Source: Streptomyces rugosispiralis
GTDB taxonomy: Bacteria; Actinomycetota; Actinomycetes; Streptomycetales; Streptomycetaceae
Direction of reading: 5' to 3'
DNA length: 64,000 nt
Assembly: GCF_024505145.1 (NCBI RefSeq)
Contig: NZ_JANIAA010000032.1
Location: forward strand, 54,152-118,151
Made by a program: the position numbers and the translations under genes. How positions within the stretch are numbered: the first letter of the stretch is position 1; every line of letters begins with the position of its first letter. The notes under the pieces were generated by a model. The model was given only the letters and a program-made list of their open reading frames with translations, was not told where the DNA came from and made no database searches. Below are positions 7,850 through 16,434 of the stretch, in pieces.

Positions 7850-7864
7850 CGTCGCGTCACATCA

Positions 7865-7896
7865 CGTCGGCACGCCATGTCGGCACGCCACGTCGG
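7865..7896. repeat. 13-base tandem repeat between convergent genes
   Basis: The unit YGTCGGCACGCCA occurs twice in tandem (7865-7877, 7878-7890), followed by a partial copy CGTCGG. It fills the gap between the PAP2 stop and the end of the exopolysaccharide operon. It does not fold into an obvious terminator. Confidence 0.7.
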
Positions 7897-7900
7897 CCTG

Positions 7901-9343
7901 TCACACCAAGCGGCGGAATACGGGCTTCACCGGTCTTCCGGCCAGCCAGGGGGTGGGGTCGGCGGCGTCCAGCGCCTTCCGGTACACCGCACACGCCCGC
8001 GCCACCACCTCGACGGTGTGCTCGATGTCGGCGTCGTCGAGCGCGCTGCTCACCACGAACGACGGGGCCAGCACCCCGCCCGCGAGGAGTCGGCGCAGGA
8101 ACAGGGTGCGGTACCGCTGCGACGGCTGCCCGTTCGCGTCGAGGGTGGCGAAGACCAGGTTGCTGGCCCGGCCCCGGACGACGATGTGGTCGCCGACGCC
8201 CATGCCGGCCGCGGCGTCGCGGACACCGGCGGCCAACCGCTCGCCGAGGGCGTGCAGCCGCGCGGTGACGCCCTCTTCGGTGTAGATGGTCTGCACGGCC
8301 ATCGCGGCGGCCAGCGAGTGCGTTTCCGCGCCGTGCGTGGTGGACAGCAGGAACACCCGGTCGCCGGAGTGGCGCAAGCCCCCCAGCTCCATCAGATCGC
8401 GGCGGCCGGCCAGCGCGGAGACGGCGAATCCATTGCCCAGCGCCTTGCCGAACGTGGAGAGGTCGGGAACGACGCCGTACAGGCCCTGGGCGCCCGCCTC
8501 TGACCAGCGGAAGCCGGTGATCATCTCATCGAAGATCAGTACGCAGCCGTGCCGGTCGGCCAGTTCGCGCAGGCCGGCGAGATACCCCGGCGGGGGCTCG
8601 GCGACGGCGGCGGGTTCGAGGATCAGACAGGCGACCTCGTCCTGGTGCCGGGTGAGCAGTTCCTCCGTGGCGGCCAGGTCCCCGTAGGGGAACGCCACGG
8701 TCAGCTCGTTGGTCGCCGCGGGCACACCGGCGGACATCGGCGTGGTGCCGATGAACCAGTCGTCGACGGAGAAGAACGGATGGTCGGCGCAGATGGCCAC
8801 CCGCGGGCGCCCGGTGGCGGCGCGGGCCAGGCGCACCGCGGCGGTGGTGGCGTCGGAGCCGTTCTTCGCGAACTTCACCATCTCGGCGGTCGGCACCGTG
8901 GCCAGGAAGCGTTCCGCGGCTTCGGCCTCCACGATGGAGGGCCGGACGAAGTTGCTGCCGCGGTCGAGTTCCCGCCGCACCGCCTCGAGCACGCGTGGGT
9001 GGGCGTGGCCGAGGCTGACCGACCGCAGGCCGGAGCCGTACTCGAGGTAGCGGTTGCCGTCGATGTCCCACACGTGGGCACCACGGCCGTGGCTGATGAC
9101 GGGGGCCAGGTTCTCGGGGTACTGGTCGTCGCCCTTGGCGTAGGTGTGCGCGCCCCCGGGGATCATGGCGTGCAGCCGCTCGTTCGCCAGCCGCGACCGG
9201 GGCAGGAGGAACTCCGCGGTCTCTCCGGAGTGTTCGGTGTGCTTGATGTGTTGGGCGTGTTCGGTGTGCTTGGTGTGTTCGGCGTGTTCGGTGTGCTTGG
9301 TGTGTTCGGCGTGTTCGGCGTGTTCGGTGTGTTCGGTGTCCAA
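7901..9343 (-). CDS. Class III aminotransferase, glutamate-1-semialdehyde aminomutase-like, with His-rich tail
   Basis: 480 residues, PLP fold type I. Landmarks are IPGGAHTYAKG, the substrate-side YGSGLRSVSLGHAHP, the cofactor-Asp region LIFDEMITGFR and the Schiff-base lysine in STFGKALGNG. True HemL makes 5-aminolevulinate; members inside polysaccharide clusters more likely transaminate a sugar or modify a sugar side group. The start appears to be TTG 9343 with GGGAAGGG upstream, right behind the rfbC-like gene. Residues 3-38 are a (x-x-H) repeat of 12 units made mostly of TEH, AEH and TKH, encoded by a 9-base minisatellite. No family member I know has such a tail. It is the last gene of the operon. 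Confidence 0.85.
   Translation of the reverse strand: MDTEHTEHAEHAEHTKHTEHAEHTKHTEHAQHIKHTEHSGETAEFLLPRSRLANERLHAMIPGGAHTYAKGDDQYPENLAPVISHGRGAHVWDIDGNRYLEYGSGLRSVSLGHAHPRVLEAVRRELDRGSNFVRPSIVEAEAAERFLATVPTAEMVKFAKNGSDATTAAVRLARAATGRPRVAICADHPFFSVDDWFIGTTPMSAGVPAATNELTVAFPYGDLAATEELLTRHQDEVACLILEPAAVAEPPPGYLAGLRELADRHGCVLIFDEMITGFRWSEAGAQGLYGVVPDLSTFGKALGNGFAVSALAGRRDLMELGGLRHSGDRVFLLSTTHGAETHSLAAAMAVQTIYTEEGVTARLHALGERLAAGVRDAAAGMGVGDHIVVRGRASNLVFATLDANGQPSQRYRTLFLRRLLAGGVLAPSFVVSSALDDADIEHTVEVVARACAVYRKALDAADPTPWLAGRPVKPVFRRLV
9230..9340 (-). repeat. 9-base coding minisatellite, about 12 units
   Basis: On the plus strand the unit is GTGTTCGGY with variants such as GTGCTTGGT and GTGTTGGGC. 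It encodes the x-x-His repeat at the start of the aminotransferase. Because the unit is a multiple of three, slippage would change tail length without breaking the frame. Confidence 0.85.
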
Positions 9344-9350
9344 GCCGACT

Positions 9351-9902
9351 TCACCCTTCCCTGTGCTTCAGTACCTCGGCGAGGCTCGGCGCCTCCCGGT
9401 CCCGCTGGGACATCGATGTGACCGGCAGCGGCCAGGGAATGGCGAGCTCCGGGTCGTCGAAGGCGATCGTCACGTCCTCGGCCGGATCGTGCGGGCGGTC
9501 GATCCGGTACGAGGTGTCAGCGGTCTCGGTCAGCGCCTGGAAGCCGTGCGCGCACCCCGCCGGGATGTACAGGGTCGCCTGTGTCTCGCCGGACAGTTCG
9601 AAGAAGGCCCGGCCCAGATACGTCGGCGAGTCCGGCCGCAGGTCCACGACGACGTCGAAGACCTTCCCGTACGAGCACCGCACCAGCTTGGCCTCACCGG
9701 CGCCGGACCGCAGGTGCAGGCCGCGCAGCACGCCCCGGACCGAGCGGGACAGGCTGTCCTGGACGAAGGCGTCCGGGTCGAGGCCCACCGAGCGGACCAC
9801 ATCGGCGTCGAAGGTTCGGCAGAAGAAGCCGCGCTCGTCGGCGTACGGCGTCGGCTCGAACAGGTACGCGCCGGCGATCGCCGGGACTTCGGTCGCCTTC
9901 AT
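9351..9902 (-). CDS. dTDP-4-dehydrorhamnose 3,5-epimerase-like protein
   Basis: 183 residues of the RmlC cupin family. It opens MKATEVPAIAGAYLFEPTPYADERGFF, followed by the conserved RGVLRGLHL (the catalytic His region), KLVRCSYGKVFDVVVDLR and IPAGCAHGFQAL with a Tyr in SYRID. RmlC-type enzymes epimerise C3 and/or C5 of NDP-4-keto-6-deoxyhexoses. The usual Q-x-P following LHxQ is replaced by RSGAGE, so it is an atypical member, and the rest of the rhamnose set (RmlA, B, D) is absent here. Its ATG shares ATGA with the stop of the preceding pyruvyltransferase gene. It probably acts on the same unusual sugar as the cytidylyltransferase cassette. Confidence 0.85.
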   Translation of the reverse strand: MKATEVPAIAGAYLFEPTPYADERGFFCRTFDADVVRSVGLDPDAFVQDSLSRSVRGVLRGLHLRSGAGEAKLVRCSYGKVFDVVVDLRPDSPTYLGRAFFELSGETQATLYIPAGCAHGFQALTETADTSYRIDRPHDPAEDVTIAFDDPELAIPWPLPVTSMSQRDREAPSLAEVLKHREG

Positions 9903-11164
9903 GGAGTCTCCCGCATGGCGTGGGCGTGGTCGTGGTCGTTCGCCGGGAACAGGGTCGTGGTCAAGGCGGTGAACTGATGGGCGAGTTGCTCCGCGGCGGC
10001 CCGGTTCCGCTCGGTGAGGGTCCGCCGTAGCTGCGCCGCGTGCTTCTCCAGGTCCCGGAACTGCTCGAGCAGCCGGTCGGCGTCGACCTCGCGTGCCGGG
10101 TGGCGGTACGCGCCGAGGCCCATCCGCTCCATGAGCGCGTCGCTCTTCGCCGCATAGCAGAGGGCGAGCACGGGCGTTCCGGTCTTCAGCGCGCAGATCA
10201 GGTTGTGGTAGCGGACGGCCACCACGGTGTCGGCGGCCGCCATCTCGTTCATCAGGTCGGCCAGTGAGGCCGGTTCGGCCGCGGTGACCAGCGGTGAGTC
10301 GACCGCGTCGAGGATCGCGGCGACCACCGACGCATCGCACTGGTCGCCGGTGAGGAGCCGGACCGGTCTGCCCTCCTCGACGAGCGTGCGGACGAACCGG
10401 ATCGTCCCGTCGAGGTAGCGCCGGTGGATCTCCTCGGCCCGGGCACGGTCGTCGTTGCCGCCGTGGAAGTCCATGACGCCCAGGCAGACGGTACCCGGCG
10501 AGCCGGTGGGCCCTTCCCCAAGCTCTCCGACAGGCTCCGAGCAGGGGATACCCCACTCCCGCGGCGTCGGCAGGGCGAACGCGAGATCCGGGTAGACCTC
10601 GTCGCGCGCGGTGTCCACACCCATCGCCCGCATCGCGTCGCGGGACTGGGCGTCCCGGTACGACCGGTACGCGGCCAGCCGCGCCGACCAGCGCACCAGG
10701 GCCCGGGTCGGCCGGTTGCCGATCTCGGCGGCGCCGACGCTGACCAGCGCGACCCGGGTGCGCAGCAGCCGGCCGCTCGCGCAGAGCAGGAACAGCGAGT
10801 ACGGGAAGCCCCACGGCCGCAGCGGCAGCGTGGCCTCCAGGACGCCCATGCCCGGCACGATCACCACGTCGTGCCGGCGCACCCAGGCGGCGGTGCGGAA
10901 GACATCGACGAGTTTGCCCAGACCCTTCGCCGCGATCGCGCCCGCACGGGACGCGGTCCGGTACTCCGCGCGGTTCCAGTGCAGCCGCGTCGCGGGGATC
11001 CCGAACTTCGCCGTCACCGCCTCGGGTCCGCCGCACAGCGCGTCCACGACCGCGTCCGGATGCTCGGCGCGGAGGTATCCGAGCACGGCTTCCAGCGATC
11101 CGTCGTTGCCGAGGTTGCCGGAGCCGAGCAGGCCGAACACCCCCACCCGTGTCGCCGTCCTCAT
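9899..11164 (-). CDS. Polysaccharide pyruvyl transferase family protein
   Basis: 421 residues. The N-terminus RVGVFGLLGSGNLGNDGSLEA matches the CsaB/WcaK-type pyruvyltransferase opening (GxGNxGDE-like). The C-terminal half has VAVRYHNLICALKTGTPVLAL, the equivalent of the conserved RxH substrate-binding region. Such enzymes put ketal pyruvate on sugars of a polymer and give it negative charge. Residues near 205-225 (EWGIPCSEPVGELGEGP) are encoded by a copy of the short palindromic repeat described separately, in a loop before the C-terminal domain. Both ends overlap neighbours by ATGA, so it is translationally coupled. Confidence 0.83.
   Translation of the reverse strand: MRTATRVGVFGLLGSGNLGNDGSLEAVLGYLRAEHPDAVVDALCGGPEAVTAKFGIPATRLHWNRAEYRTASRAGAIAAKGLGKLVDVFRTAAWVRRHDVVIVPGMGVLEATLPLRPWGFPYSLFLLCASGRLLRTRVALVSVGAAEIGNRPTRALVRWSARLAAYRSYRDAQSRDAMRAMGVDTARDEVYPDLAFALPTPREWGIPCSEPVGELGEGPTGSPGTVCLGVMDFHGGNDDRARAEEIHRRYLDGTIRFVRTLVEEGRPVRLLTGDQCDASVVAAILDAVDSPLVTAAEPASLADLMNEMAAADTVVAVRYHNLICALKTGTPVLALCYAAKSDALMERMGLGAYRHPAREVDADRLLEQFRDLEKHAAQLRRTLTERNRAAAEQLAHQFTALTTTLFPANDHDHAHAMRETP
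10511..10554. repeat. Short palindromic repeat, copy A (inside pyruvyltransferase gene)
   Basis: A 44-base element starting CCCTTCCCCAAGCTC and ending GAGCAGGGGATACCCC. The CCCC..GCTC..GAGC..GGGG parts can pair. Copies B and C share the same ends and differ only in the loop. Here it is read as EWGIPCSEPVGELGEGP. Confidence 0.85.
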
Positions 11165-12108
11165 GCCTGCCTCCCCTCACGTCCGGCGACGAGGGCGTCG
11201 ACGGAGACGGTCAGCTTGGCCGGGTCGACCGGGGCGCGGTCCTCGACCCGCTCACCGGCGCCCGGCCGGACCCGGCTGGTCATCCATGCGGCCAGGTGGC
11301 GATAGCACGCGCGCCGGTCGGCCGCGGACAGCGGGGCCCGCCGGATCGCCGAGGCGAAGCCCCAGACGTACTCGGCGAGCAGCCGGGGCGTCGGGTGCAG
11401 CGGGCCCGCCCGGCGCGGGTCCAGGTTGACGCAGCGGGAGCGCTTGCTGGGGTTCGCGCGCTCGGCGCGGGTGGGGTGGTCGCGGCGGAAGTACAGGAGT
11501 TCCGGCACCTGGTGGAAGCGTCCGTGCAAGGCGATCTCGGCGACGAACGTGCGGTCCGCGTGGTGGTAGCTGTCCATCGGCTTCACCCGGCGCAGCGCGG
11601 CGGCCCGGATCACCCCGTAGAAGTCGTCACCCCCGGGCTCGAACAGCATGCTGCGGAAGCGCTCCGGCGGATGCGGTGAGTCGGTGGCGAGCGTGTACTC
11701 GTACGGGACCTTCACCTGGCCGCCGCCGTCGATGACCGCCTGGTCGGCGTGGGCGAGGATCACGTCCGGCCGCTCGTCCAGCGCCCGGACGCAGGCCCGC
11801 AGCAGATCGCGGGCGTAGAGGTCGTCGTGCGAGGCCCACTTGAACAGCTCGCCGCGGCACTCGGCGAACAGCCGGTTGTGGTTCGGCGTGGCGCCGATGT
11901 TCCGGGGCAGCCGGAGGTACCGGACGCGCTTGTCCTGCGCGGCGTACTTGCGGCAGATGTCCTCGGTCCCGTCGGTCGAGGCGTTGTCGGAGATGACCAG
12001 CTCGAAGTCCTCATAGGTCTGGCCGAGCAGGGCGTCGAGCGACTCGGCCAGGTACTCCTCGCCGTTGTACACGGGCAGGCCGATGCTCAGCCTGGGTTGG
12101 GCGGTCAT
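11161..12108 (-). CDS. Family 2 glycosyltransferase
   Basis: 315 residues from ATG 12108 (MTAQPRLSIGLPVYNGEEYL). It is a GT-A fold with the nucleotide-binding VISDNASTDGTEDICRKYA, the metal-binding WASHDD (DxD equivalent) near 95-100 and FYGVIRAAAL in the acceptor half. There is no transmembrane segment, so it is a cytosolic inverting transferase working on the lipid-linked oligosaccharide. ATGA overlaps join it to the flippase gene upstream and the pyruvyltransferase gene downstream. Donor and acceptor cannot be deduced. Confidence 0.9.
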   Translation of the reverse strand: MTAQPRLSIGLPVYNGEEYLAESLDALLGQTYEDFELVISDNASTDGTEDICRKYAAQDKRVRYLRLPRNIGATPNHNRLFAECRGELFKWASHDDLYARDLLRACVRALDERPDVILAHADQAVIDGGGQVKVPYEYTLATDSPHPPERFRSMLFEPGGDDFYGVIRAAALRRVKPMDSYHHADRTFVAEIALHGRFHQVPELLYFRRDHPTRAERANPSKRSRCVNLDPRRAGPLHPTPRLLAEYVWGFASAIRRAPLSAADRRACYRHLAAWMTSRVRPGAGERVEDRAPVDPAKLTVSVDALVAGREGRQA

Positions 12109-13412
12109 GGGGTCCTCACTTCGGGAATGGGGTGGTGGTGGCGCTCGCGCAGGGCGGACCGCAGGTGCAGCCACCACACGGCCGAGCCGCTGACGGTCGC
12201 GGCGGCGACGCACCAGGCCGAGCCGACCGTGCCGGCGACGGCCGCGCCGCCGAGCCCGCCGCCGACGTAAGCGGCGGAGGCGAACAGCTGGGAGCGCAGA
12301 CTGCGCCGGGCGGCGCCGAGTGCGCGCAGCCCGGCCGCCGCGCCGGTGCCGAGGCCGGCGCCCGCGACGCCGAGGGTGACCGGCAGGATGAGCTGGGCGG
12401 CGGAGTGCCAGACACCGCCGAGCGCGAACTCGCCGAGCCGGTCCGGCATCAGCAGCAGCGCCCCGCCCCAGAGCAGCGCGCCGACGGCCTGCCCGCCACC
12501 CAGCAGGAGGCAGAACGCGCCGAGGCGGTGCGGGGTCCGCCGCAGCACCCGGGCCGCCTCCGGGACGGTGACCAGCGAAAGGCCCATCAGCACGGCGAGG
12601 AACGGGCCGAGCAGGAGTTCGGCGCCCCGCACCGCACCCACCGCGCCGACCCCGACGATCGCGCCGAGCCCGTACGCCCGCAGTTGGCTCGCGCCGCTGA
12701 GGCAGGTGTTCTCGACCAGGTACCGGTAGCCGAGATCGCGCTGCTCACGAAGCCATCCGCGCGCCCCGGTCACCCGGGGCCGGATGCCGGACTGGAGGTA
12801 GCCGTACCCCGCCGCCACCGTGGCGGACGCGCCCCAGGCGAGCACGAAAGCCGCCACGCTGCCCACCCGGGCCGCCACGACCATGGCCGGGACGAGCGCG
12901 ACGCCCCACACGACGTCGTTGAGACACGCCTTCCGCCCGGCGCCGGCGGCGAAGAACGAGAACCGCCAGGCGTCCTGCAGAAGCAGCCCCGGCAGCATGA
13001 CGCCGAGGCAGACGAACGCGGGCCCCACGCGGCCGCCGAGGGCCGGCCCGACCACCAGACACGCCGCGCCGATGGCCGCGCCCACGCCGAGTGCGGTACC
13101 CGACGACCGGGCCACCGCCCCGCGCCAGGACTCTTCCGACACGCCGCTGAAGCGCACCACGAGCGGATCGGTGGCCAGCCCGCGGGAGACGTTGAGCACC
13201 ACGCCGTAGGTCACCCAGGCCAGGCTGAACACGCCGAACGCGGTCACCCCCAGCGAGCGGGCCACGTAGATGCCCACCGCGAAGTTGGACACGCTGGAGG
13301 CCGCCTGGTCGGCCAGTCCCCAGGACAGCCGGCCGACGAGGGCCCGCTTGGCGGATCGGGCCGGTGGCGCCGTTGTCTGCGAGTTCTCCCCCTCGGTGGG
13401 CATCGGCGTCAT
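12105..13412 (-). CDS. Wzx-type polysaccharide flippase
   Basis: 435 residues with 11-12 hydrophobic helices and the MOP/Wzx pattern: an amphipathic start (LVGRLSWGLADQAASSVSNF), SLGVTAFGVFSLAW, then a row of Gly/Ala-rich helices. It would move the lipid-linked repeat unit across the membrane ahead of Wzy polymerisation. GTG/ATG alternatives occur near the start; ATG 13412 overlaps the stop of the previous gene (ATGA), and MPTEG at 13403 is possible. Confidence 0.85.
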   Translation of the reverse strand: MTPMPTEGENSQTTAPPARSAKRALVGRLSWGLADQAASSVSNFAVGIYVARSLGVTAFGVFSLAWVTYGVVLNVSRGLATDPLVVRFSGVSEESWRGAVARSSGTALGVGAAIGAACLVVGPALGGRVGPAFVCLGVMLPGLLLQDAWRFSFFAAGAGRKACLNDVVWGVALVPAMVVAARVGSVAAFVLAWGASATVAAGYGYLQSGIRPRVTGARGWLREQRDLGYRYLVENTCLSGASQLRAYGLGAIVGVGAVGAVRGAELLLGPFLAVLMGLSLVTVPEAARVLRRTPHRLGAFCLLLGGGQAVGALLWGGALLLMPDRLGEFALGGVWHSAAQLILPVTLGVAGAGLGTGAAAGLRALGAARRSLRSQLFASAAYVGGGLGGAAVAGTVGSAWCVAAATVSGSAVWWLHLRSALRERHHHPIPEVRTP

Positions 13413-14722
13413 GCCTTGATCAGCCCGGCGCCGTGCAGGGCGCCGGCCGCGTCGGCGACGGTGTCGAACGGCAGCCCGGACCGCTCGGCGACGTCCAGCA
13501 GACTGTGCTCGCCGTCGGAGAGGTTGAGCACCCAGAGCATGGCCATCTGGGCCTGCTTGGTGTCACTGCGCCCGCCGAGCGCGTCGTACAACCCGCGGCG
13601 GCCCAACTGTGGTTCGCCGTAGGGGCTGAGGTTGACGTACTGGCGGTTGCGGTCGAGGACGGCGAACGCCTCGCGGCAGACGGCGAGCGTGTCCGCCATC
13701 GCCTCCGGGGAGACGAAATCCAGGTTGTCCGCCGAGGTGTGGTACTCGGGGTAGCCCGCGTACGGGGTCCGGGTGAGCGAGCCGACGCCGAGATCGAACC
13801 CGGGCGAGCAGTACTGCCGCTCGTCGTAGCCGTACGGGGTGAACTCGGTTACGTGGTGCGGGCGTTCGGAGGCGGTCAGCACATGCCGCATCACCCGGTC
13901 GATCTCCGCGTCGCCGCGCCTGCTCCGCTTGTACGTCAATGCGCCCGGGTCGCCGGCGCAGGCCAGCACCAGCCCGTGCTTGACCCTTCCCCAAGCTCTC
14001 GGCTCCGCTCGAGCAGGGGATACCCCATTCACCCGCTCCGCGTTGCGGGCCAGCCAGGTGATCGCCCCGATGGTGCCGGGCGCGAAGATGAACCGGTAGG
14101 TGTAGTACGGCGTCCGCTCCGCCAGCGCCCGCGCCAGGTACGTCGCCACGGCGATGCCGGCCAGGTTGTCGTTGGCCAGCGACGGGTGGCAGACGTGGCA
14201 GGAGACGATCACCTCGTCGGCGACCTGCCCGGGGACCACGTGCTCGGCGTAGGTGAGGTGGCCGTCCGCGAGTGTGGAGTCGACGCACACCTCGTACTCG
14301 CCGTCCGGCAGTGCGTCCAGGGTCTCCTGGGCCAGGCAGAACCCCCACTCCGGCTTGTAGTAACTGGTGCGGTACGGCACCCAGGACGGGTGGTCCGGCA
14401 GAGTGTGCAGATGCCCGCGGAGCTCGGCCAGCGGCATGGTCGCCGACACCGGCACGCTGTAGCCGAGCACGTGCAGGCTGGACGCCCGGAAGTCGACGAC
14501 CCGGTTGCCCGCGGGGTCGGCGATGTAGGCGTCCCGGATGTTCCACTCCTTGGGCACCGTCCAGTCGAGCACCTGGGTCCCGGTCGGCACCTCGTGCACC
14601 TTCAGCGGGATGTACTCGCCGACGATGTCCAGGGTGGCGCGCACACCGTCGCCGGTGATGCTCCGGCAGAGCGGGTACAGCCGCTCCACCAGCGCGTACA
14701 TCTCGTCGCCGTGCGCGGTCAC
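13409..14722 (-). CDS. DUF4910 aminopeptidase-like protein
   Basis: 437 residues. The start is GTG 14722 (VTAHGDEMYALVERLYPLCR), overlapping the preceding stop as GTGA. The family has a peptidase-like core (metal-site candidates in the segment CHVCHPSLANDNLAG and in YPEYHTSADNLDF) plus a C-terminal winged-helix segment. Members recur in polysaccharide clusters beside a cytidylyltransferase, a C-methyltransferase and PIG-L proteins, which is the arrangement here; the chemistry is not established. A repeat copy (B) is read as GVSPARAEPRAWGR in a loop between RNAERVN and VKHGLVLACAG. An apparent much longer frame running on into the next gene is not real. Confidence 0.8.
   Translation of the reverse strand: MTAHGDEMYALVERLYPLCRSITGDGVRATLDIVGEYIPLKVHEVPTGTQVLDWTVPKEWNIRDAYIADPAGNRVVDFRASSLHVLGYSVPVSATMPLAELRGHLHTLPDHPSWVPYRTSYYKPEWGFCLAQETLDALPDGEYEVCVDSTLADGHLTYAEHVVPGQVADEVIVSCHVCHPSLANDNLAGIAVATYLARALAERTPYYTYRFIFAPGTIGAITWLARNAERVNGVSPARAEPRAWGRVKHGLVLACAGDPGALTYKRSRRGDAEIDRVMRHVLTASERPHHVTEFTPYGYDERQYCSPGFDLGVGSLTRTPYAGYPEYHTSADNLDFVSPEAMADTLAVCREAFAVLDRNRQYVNLSPYGEPQLGRRGLYDALGGRSDTKQAQMAMLWVLNLSDGEHSLLDVAERSGLPFDTVADAAGALHGAGLIKA
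13984..14026. repeat. Short palindromic repeat, copy B (inside DUF4910 gene)
   Basis: 43 bases, identical to copy C over the whole core: CCCTTCCCCAAGCTCTCGGC at the start and GAGCAGGGGATACCCC at the end. Translated on the minus strand as GVSPARAEPRAWGR. Confidence 0.9.
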
Positions 14723-15783
14723 CGGCGCCACCGCAGGGTGTCGTCGACGGTGCCGGCGTCGGACGCCGCGCGCAGCACGGCGAGGCGGGTGAACCGCTGC
14801 TCGAAGTCCTCCCGGGTCAGCCCGTATTTCCGGTAGGCGTCGGCGAGTTCGAGCGCGCCCTGCTTCACCGTCCACTCGCAGTCGAAGCCGGGTATCGCCG
14901 TGCGGAACCGGGAGAAGTCCACGCGGTACGACCGCGGATCGGCGCCGTTCTCCCCGGTGATGTTCACCTTGGCGCCGGACACCGCCTCGGCGACCTGCCC
15001 GGCGATCTCGGCGACCGTGACGTTGTTGGTCTCGCTGCCGATGTTGAACGCCCGGTCGTGCACCGCGTCCCGCGGCGCGGTCAGCGCGGCCATGAAGGCC
15101 CGTGCGATGTCGGCGGCGTGCACCAGCGGGCGCCAGGGGGTGCCGTCGGAGAGCACCAGCACCTCGCCGGACAACAGCGCGTGGCCCACCAGGTTGTTCA
15201 GCACGATGTCGGCGCGCAGCCGGGGCGAGTAGCCGAAGGCGGTGGCGTTGCGCATGAACACCGGGCTGAAGTCGCCGTCGGCCAGGTCGTGCAGGTCGTC
15301 CTCCACCCGCACCTTGGACTCCGCGTACGGCGTCACCGGGCGCAGCGGGGCGTCCTCGGCCACCAGGTCGTCGCCACCGGCGGCGCCGTAGACCGAGCAG
15401 GTGGACGCGTACAGGAAGCGCCGCACTCCGGCGTCGCGGGCGAGCCGGGCCAGCCGCACGGACGCGTGGTGGTTGATGTCGTGGGTGAGCTCCGGCGCCA
15501 GCGATCCCAGCGGGTCGTTGGAGAGCGCGGCCAGGTGGATCACGGCGTCGACCCCGGCCACGTGTTCGGCCGTGACGTCGCGCAGGTCCACCCTTCCCCA
15601 AGCTCTCGGCTCCGCTCGAGCAGGGGATACCCCAACCCCCGGCGGGTCCGCGGGCGCCGGGCCCAGCACGCAGTCGGCGAACAGGCCGGCGTCGAGGCCG
15701 ACGACCTCGTGCCCGGCGGCGGCGAGGGCCGGGGCCATGACGGTTCCCAGATAGCCCTGGTGTCCGGTCAGCAGTACGCGCAA
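14719..15783 (-). CDS. NAD-dependent sugar epimerase/dehydratase (extended SDR)
   Basis: 354 residues. The Rossmann motif GHQGYLG is at 7-13, the catalytic Tyr/Lys in TPYAESK, the Ser/Thr in YASTCSVYG, and the C-terminal sugar-binding WRPLVHAADIARAF. Start is TTG 15783, right after the stop of the PIG-L gene and following a G-rich ribosome binding site. Extended SDRs epimerise, dehydrate or reduce NDP-sugars. No dedicated CDP-glucose 4,6-dehydratase is seen in the window, so this gene is the best candidate for that step or for a later reduction. Repeat copy C is read as GVSPARAEPRAWGR in the loop after the second strand (residues about 50-64), where the family is normally shorter. Confidence 0.85.
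   Translation of the reverse strand: MRVLLTGHQGYLGTVMAPALAAAGHEVVGLDAGLFADCVLGPAPADPPGVGVSPARAEPRAWGRVDLRDVTAEHVAGVDAVIHLAALSNDPLGSLAPELTHDINHHASVRLARLARDAGVRRFLYASTCSVYGAAGGDDLVAEDAPLRPVTPYAESKVRVEDDLHDLADGDFSPVFMRNATAFGYSPRLRADIVLNNLVGHALLSGEVLVLSDGTPWRPLVHAADIARAFMAALTAPRDAVHDRAFNIGSETNNVTVAEIAGQVAEAVSGAKVNITGENGADPRSYRVDFSRFRTAIPGFDCEWTVKQGALELADAYRKYGLTREDFEQRFTRLAVLRAASDAGTVDDTLRWRR
15591..15633. repeat. Short palindromic repeat, copy C (inside SDR gene)
   Basis: 43 bases identical to copy B and in the same orientation, inserted at a different, unrelated gene. The identity, while the flanking genes are not related, indicates recent movement. Confidence 0.9.
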
Positions 15784-15786
15784 GGT

Positions 15787-16434
15787 TCAACCCCCCAGGT
15801 TGAGCGTGAGTTTGGTGACGGCGAACGCTTCGGCGTATCGCTCATGGCATTCGATGCCGCGGATCCGCGCGAGGCCGAGGAAGGCCTCCCGGTCGTACCA
15901 GGGCCGGTGCCGCTGCGAGGGGTAGTGCTCCTGCAGCAGCCGCACCTTCTGTTCGGCGATCTCCGGCGAGAGTGGCTGGTACGCCGCCGGACGGCCGAGG
16001 TCGCCGTCCCACTTGACGATCTCGTAGCCGAGCACGAGGTGGTCGCGGAAGGCGGTGGGGATCAGCTTCGCCAGGCCGCGGTGGTCCTGGTGCGCGTCAT
16101 CGGTGCGCGGCGCCAGCACCAGATCCGGCTCGGTCCGCGCACGCAGTTCCTCGACCGCGGCCTTGGCCTCTTCCCAGTGCGCGGGCAAATGGCCGTCCGG
16201 CAGCTTGTGCACGGTCAGCCGCAGGTCGGCGCCGGGGCAGAAGGCGGCCAGCGCGGCCTGCTCCTCCTGCTCCCGGTCGCCGCCACCGCCGGAGAGCACC
16301 AAGGCGTCGACGCGCAGCCCCGGCCGTGCGTGGCACATCGCGAGCAGCGTGCCGCCCGCGCCGATGGCGATGTCGTCGCAGTGCGCGCCCACCGCGACGA
16401 TCCGGTCGAGGCTTCCGGCCCCGAGCCGGATCAC
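15787..16434 (-). CDS. PIG-L/LmbE-family deacetylase
   Basis: 215 residues from GTG 16434 (VIRLGAGSLDRIVAVGAHCDD), overlapping the preceding stop as GTGA. The zinc motif is AHCDD near 17-21 (AHPDD type), with the third ligand in AHQDH near 115. The family removes N-acetyl groups from GlcNAc-containing substrates. In this cassette it could deacetylate an amino sugar or a precursor of the branched sugar. No signal peptide, so cytosolic. Confidence 0.85.
   Translation of the reverse strand: MIRLGAGSLDRIVAVGAHCDDIAIGAGGTLLAMCHARPGLRVDALVLSGGGGDREQEEQAALAAFCPGADLRLTVHKLPDGHLPAHWEEAKAAVEELRARTEPDLVLAPRTDDAHQDHRGLAKLIPTAFRDHLVLGYEIVKWDGDLGRPAAYQPLSPEIAEQKVRLLQEHYPSQRHRPWYDREAFLGLARIRGIECHERYAEAFAVTKLTLNLGG

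Noticed and set aside
9230..9340. Could the regular repeats be a CRISPR array
   Set aside because: Nine-base units without unique spacers, translated in frame within a gene. No Cas genes nearby.
7901..9343. Assigning this gene as hemL of tetrapyrrole synthesis
   Set aside because: It is the last gene of a polysaccharide operon, carries an aberrant N-terminus, and no other heme genes are present. A sugar-modifying role fits better.
9351..9902. A full dTDP-rhamnose pathway in the operon
   Set aside because: Only an RmlC-like gene is seen; RmlA, RmlB and RmlD equivalents are missing and the nucleotidyltransferase is of the CDP type.
13409..15790. A 793-codon continuous frame spanning the DUF4910 and SDR genes
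   Set aside because: The SDR is in another frame with intact motifs; the long frame only stays open by base composition. DUF4910 starts at GTG 14722.
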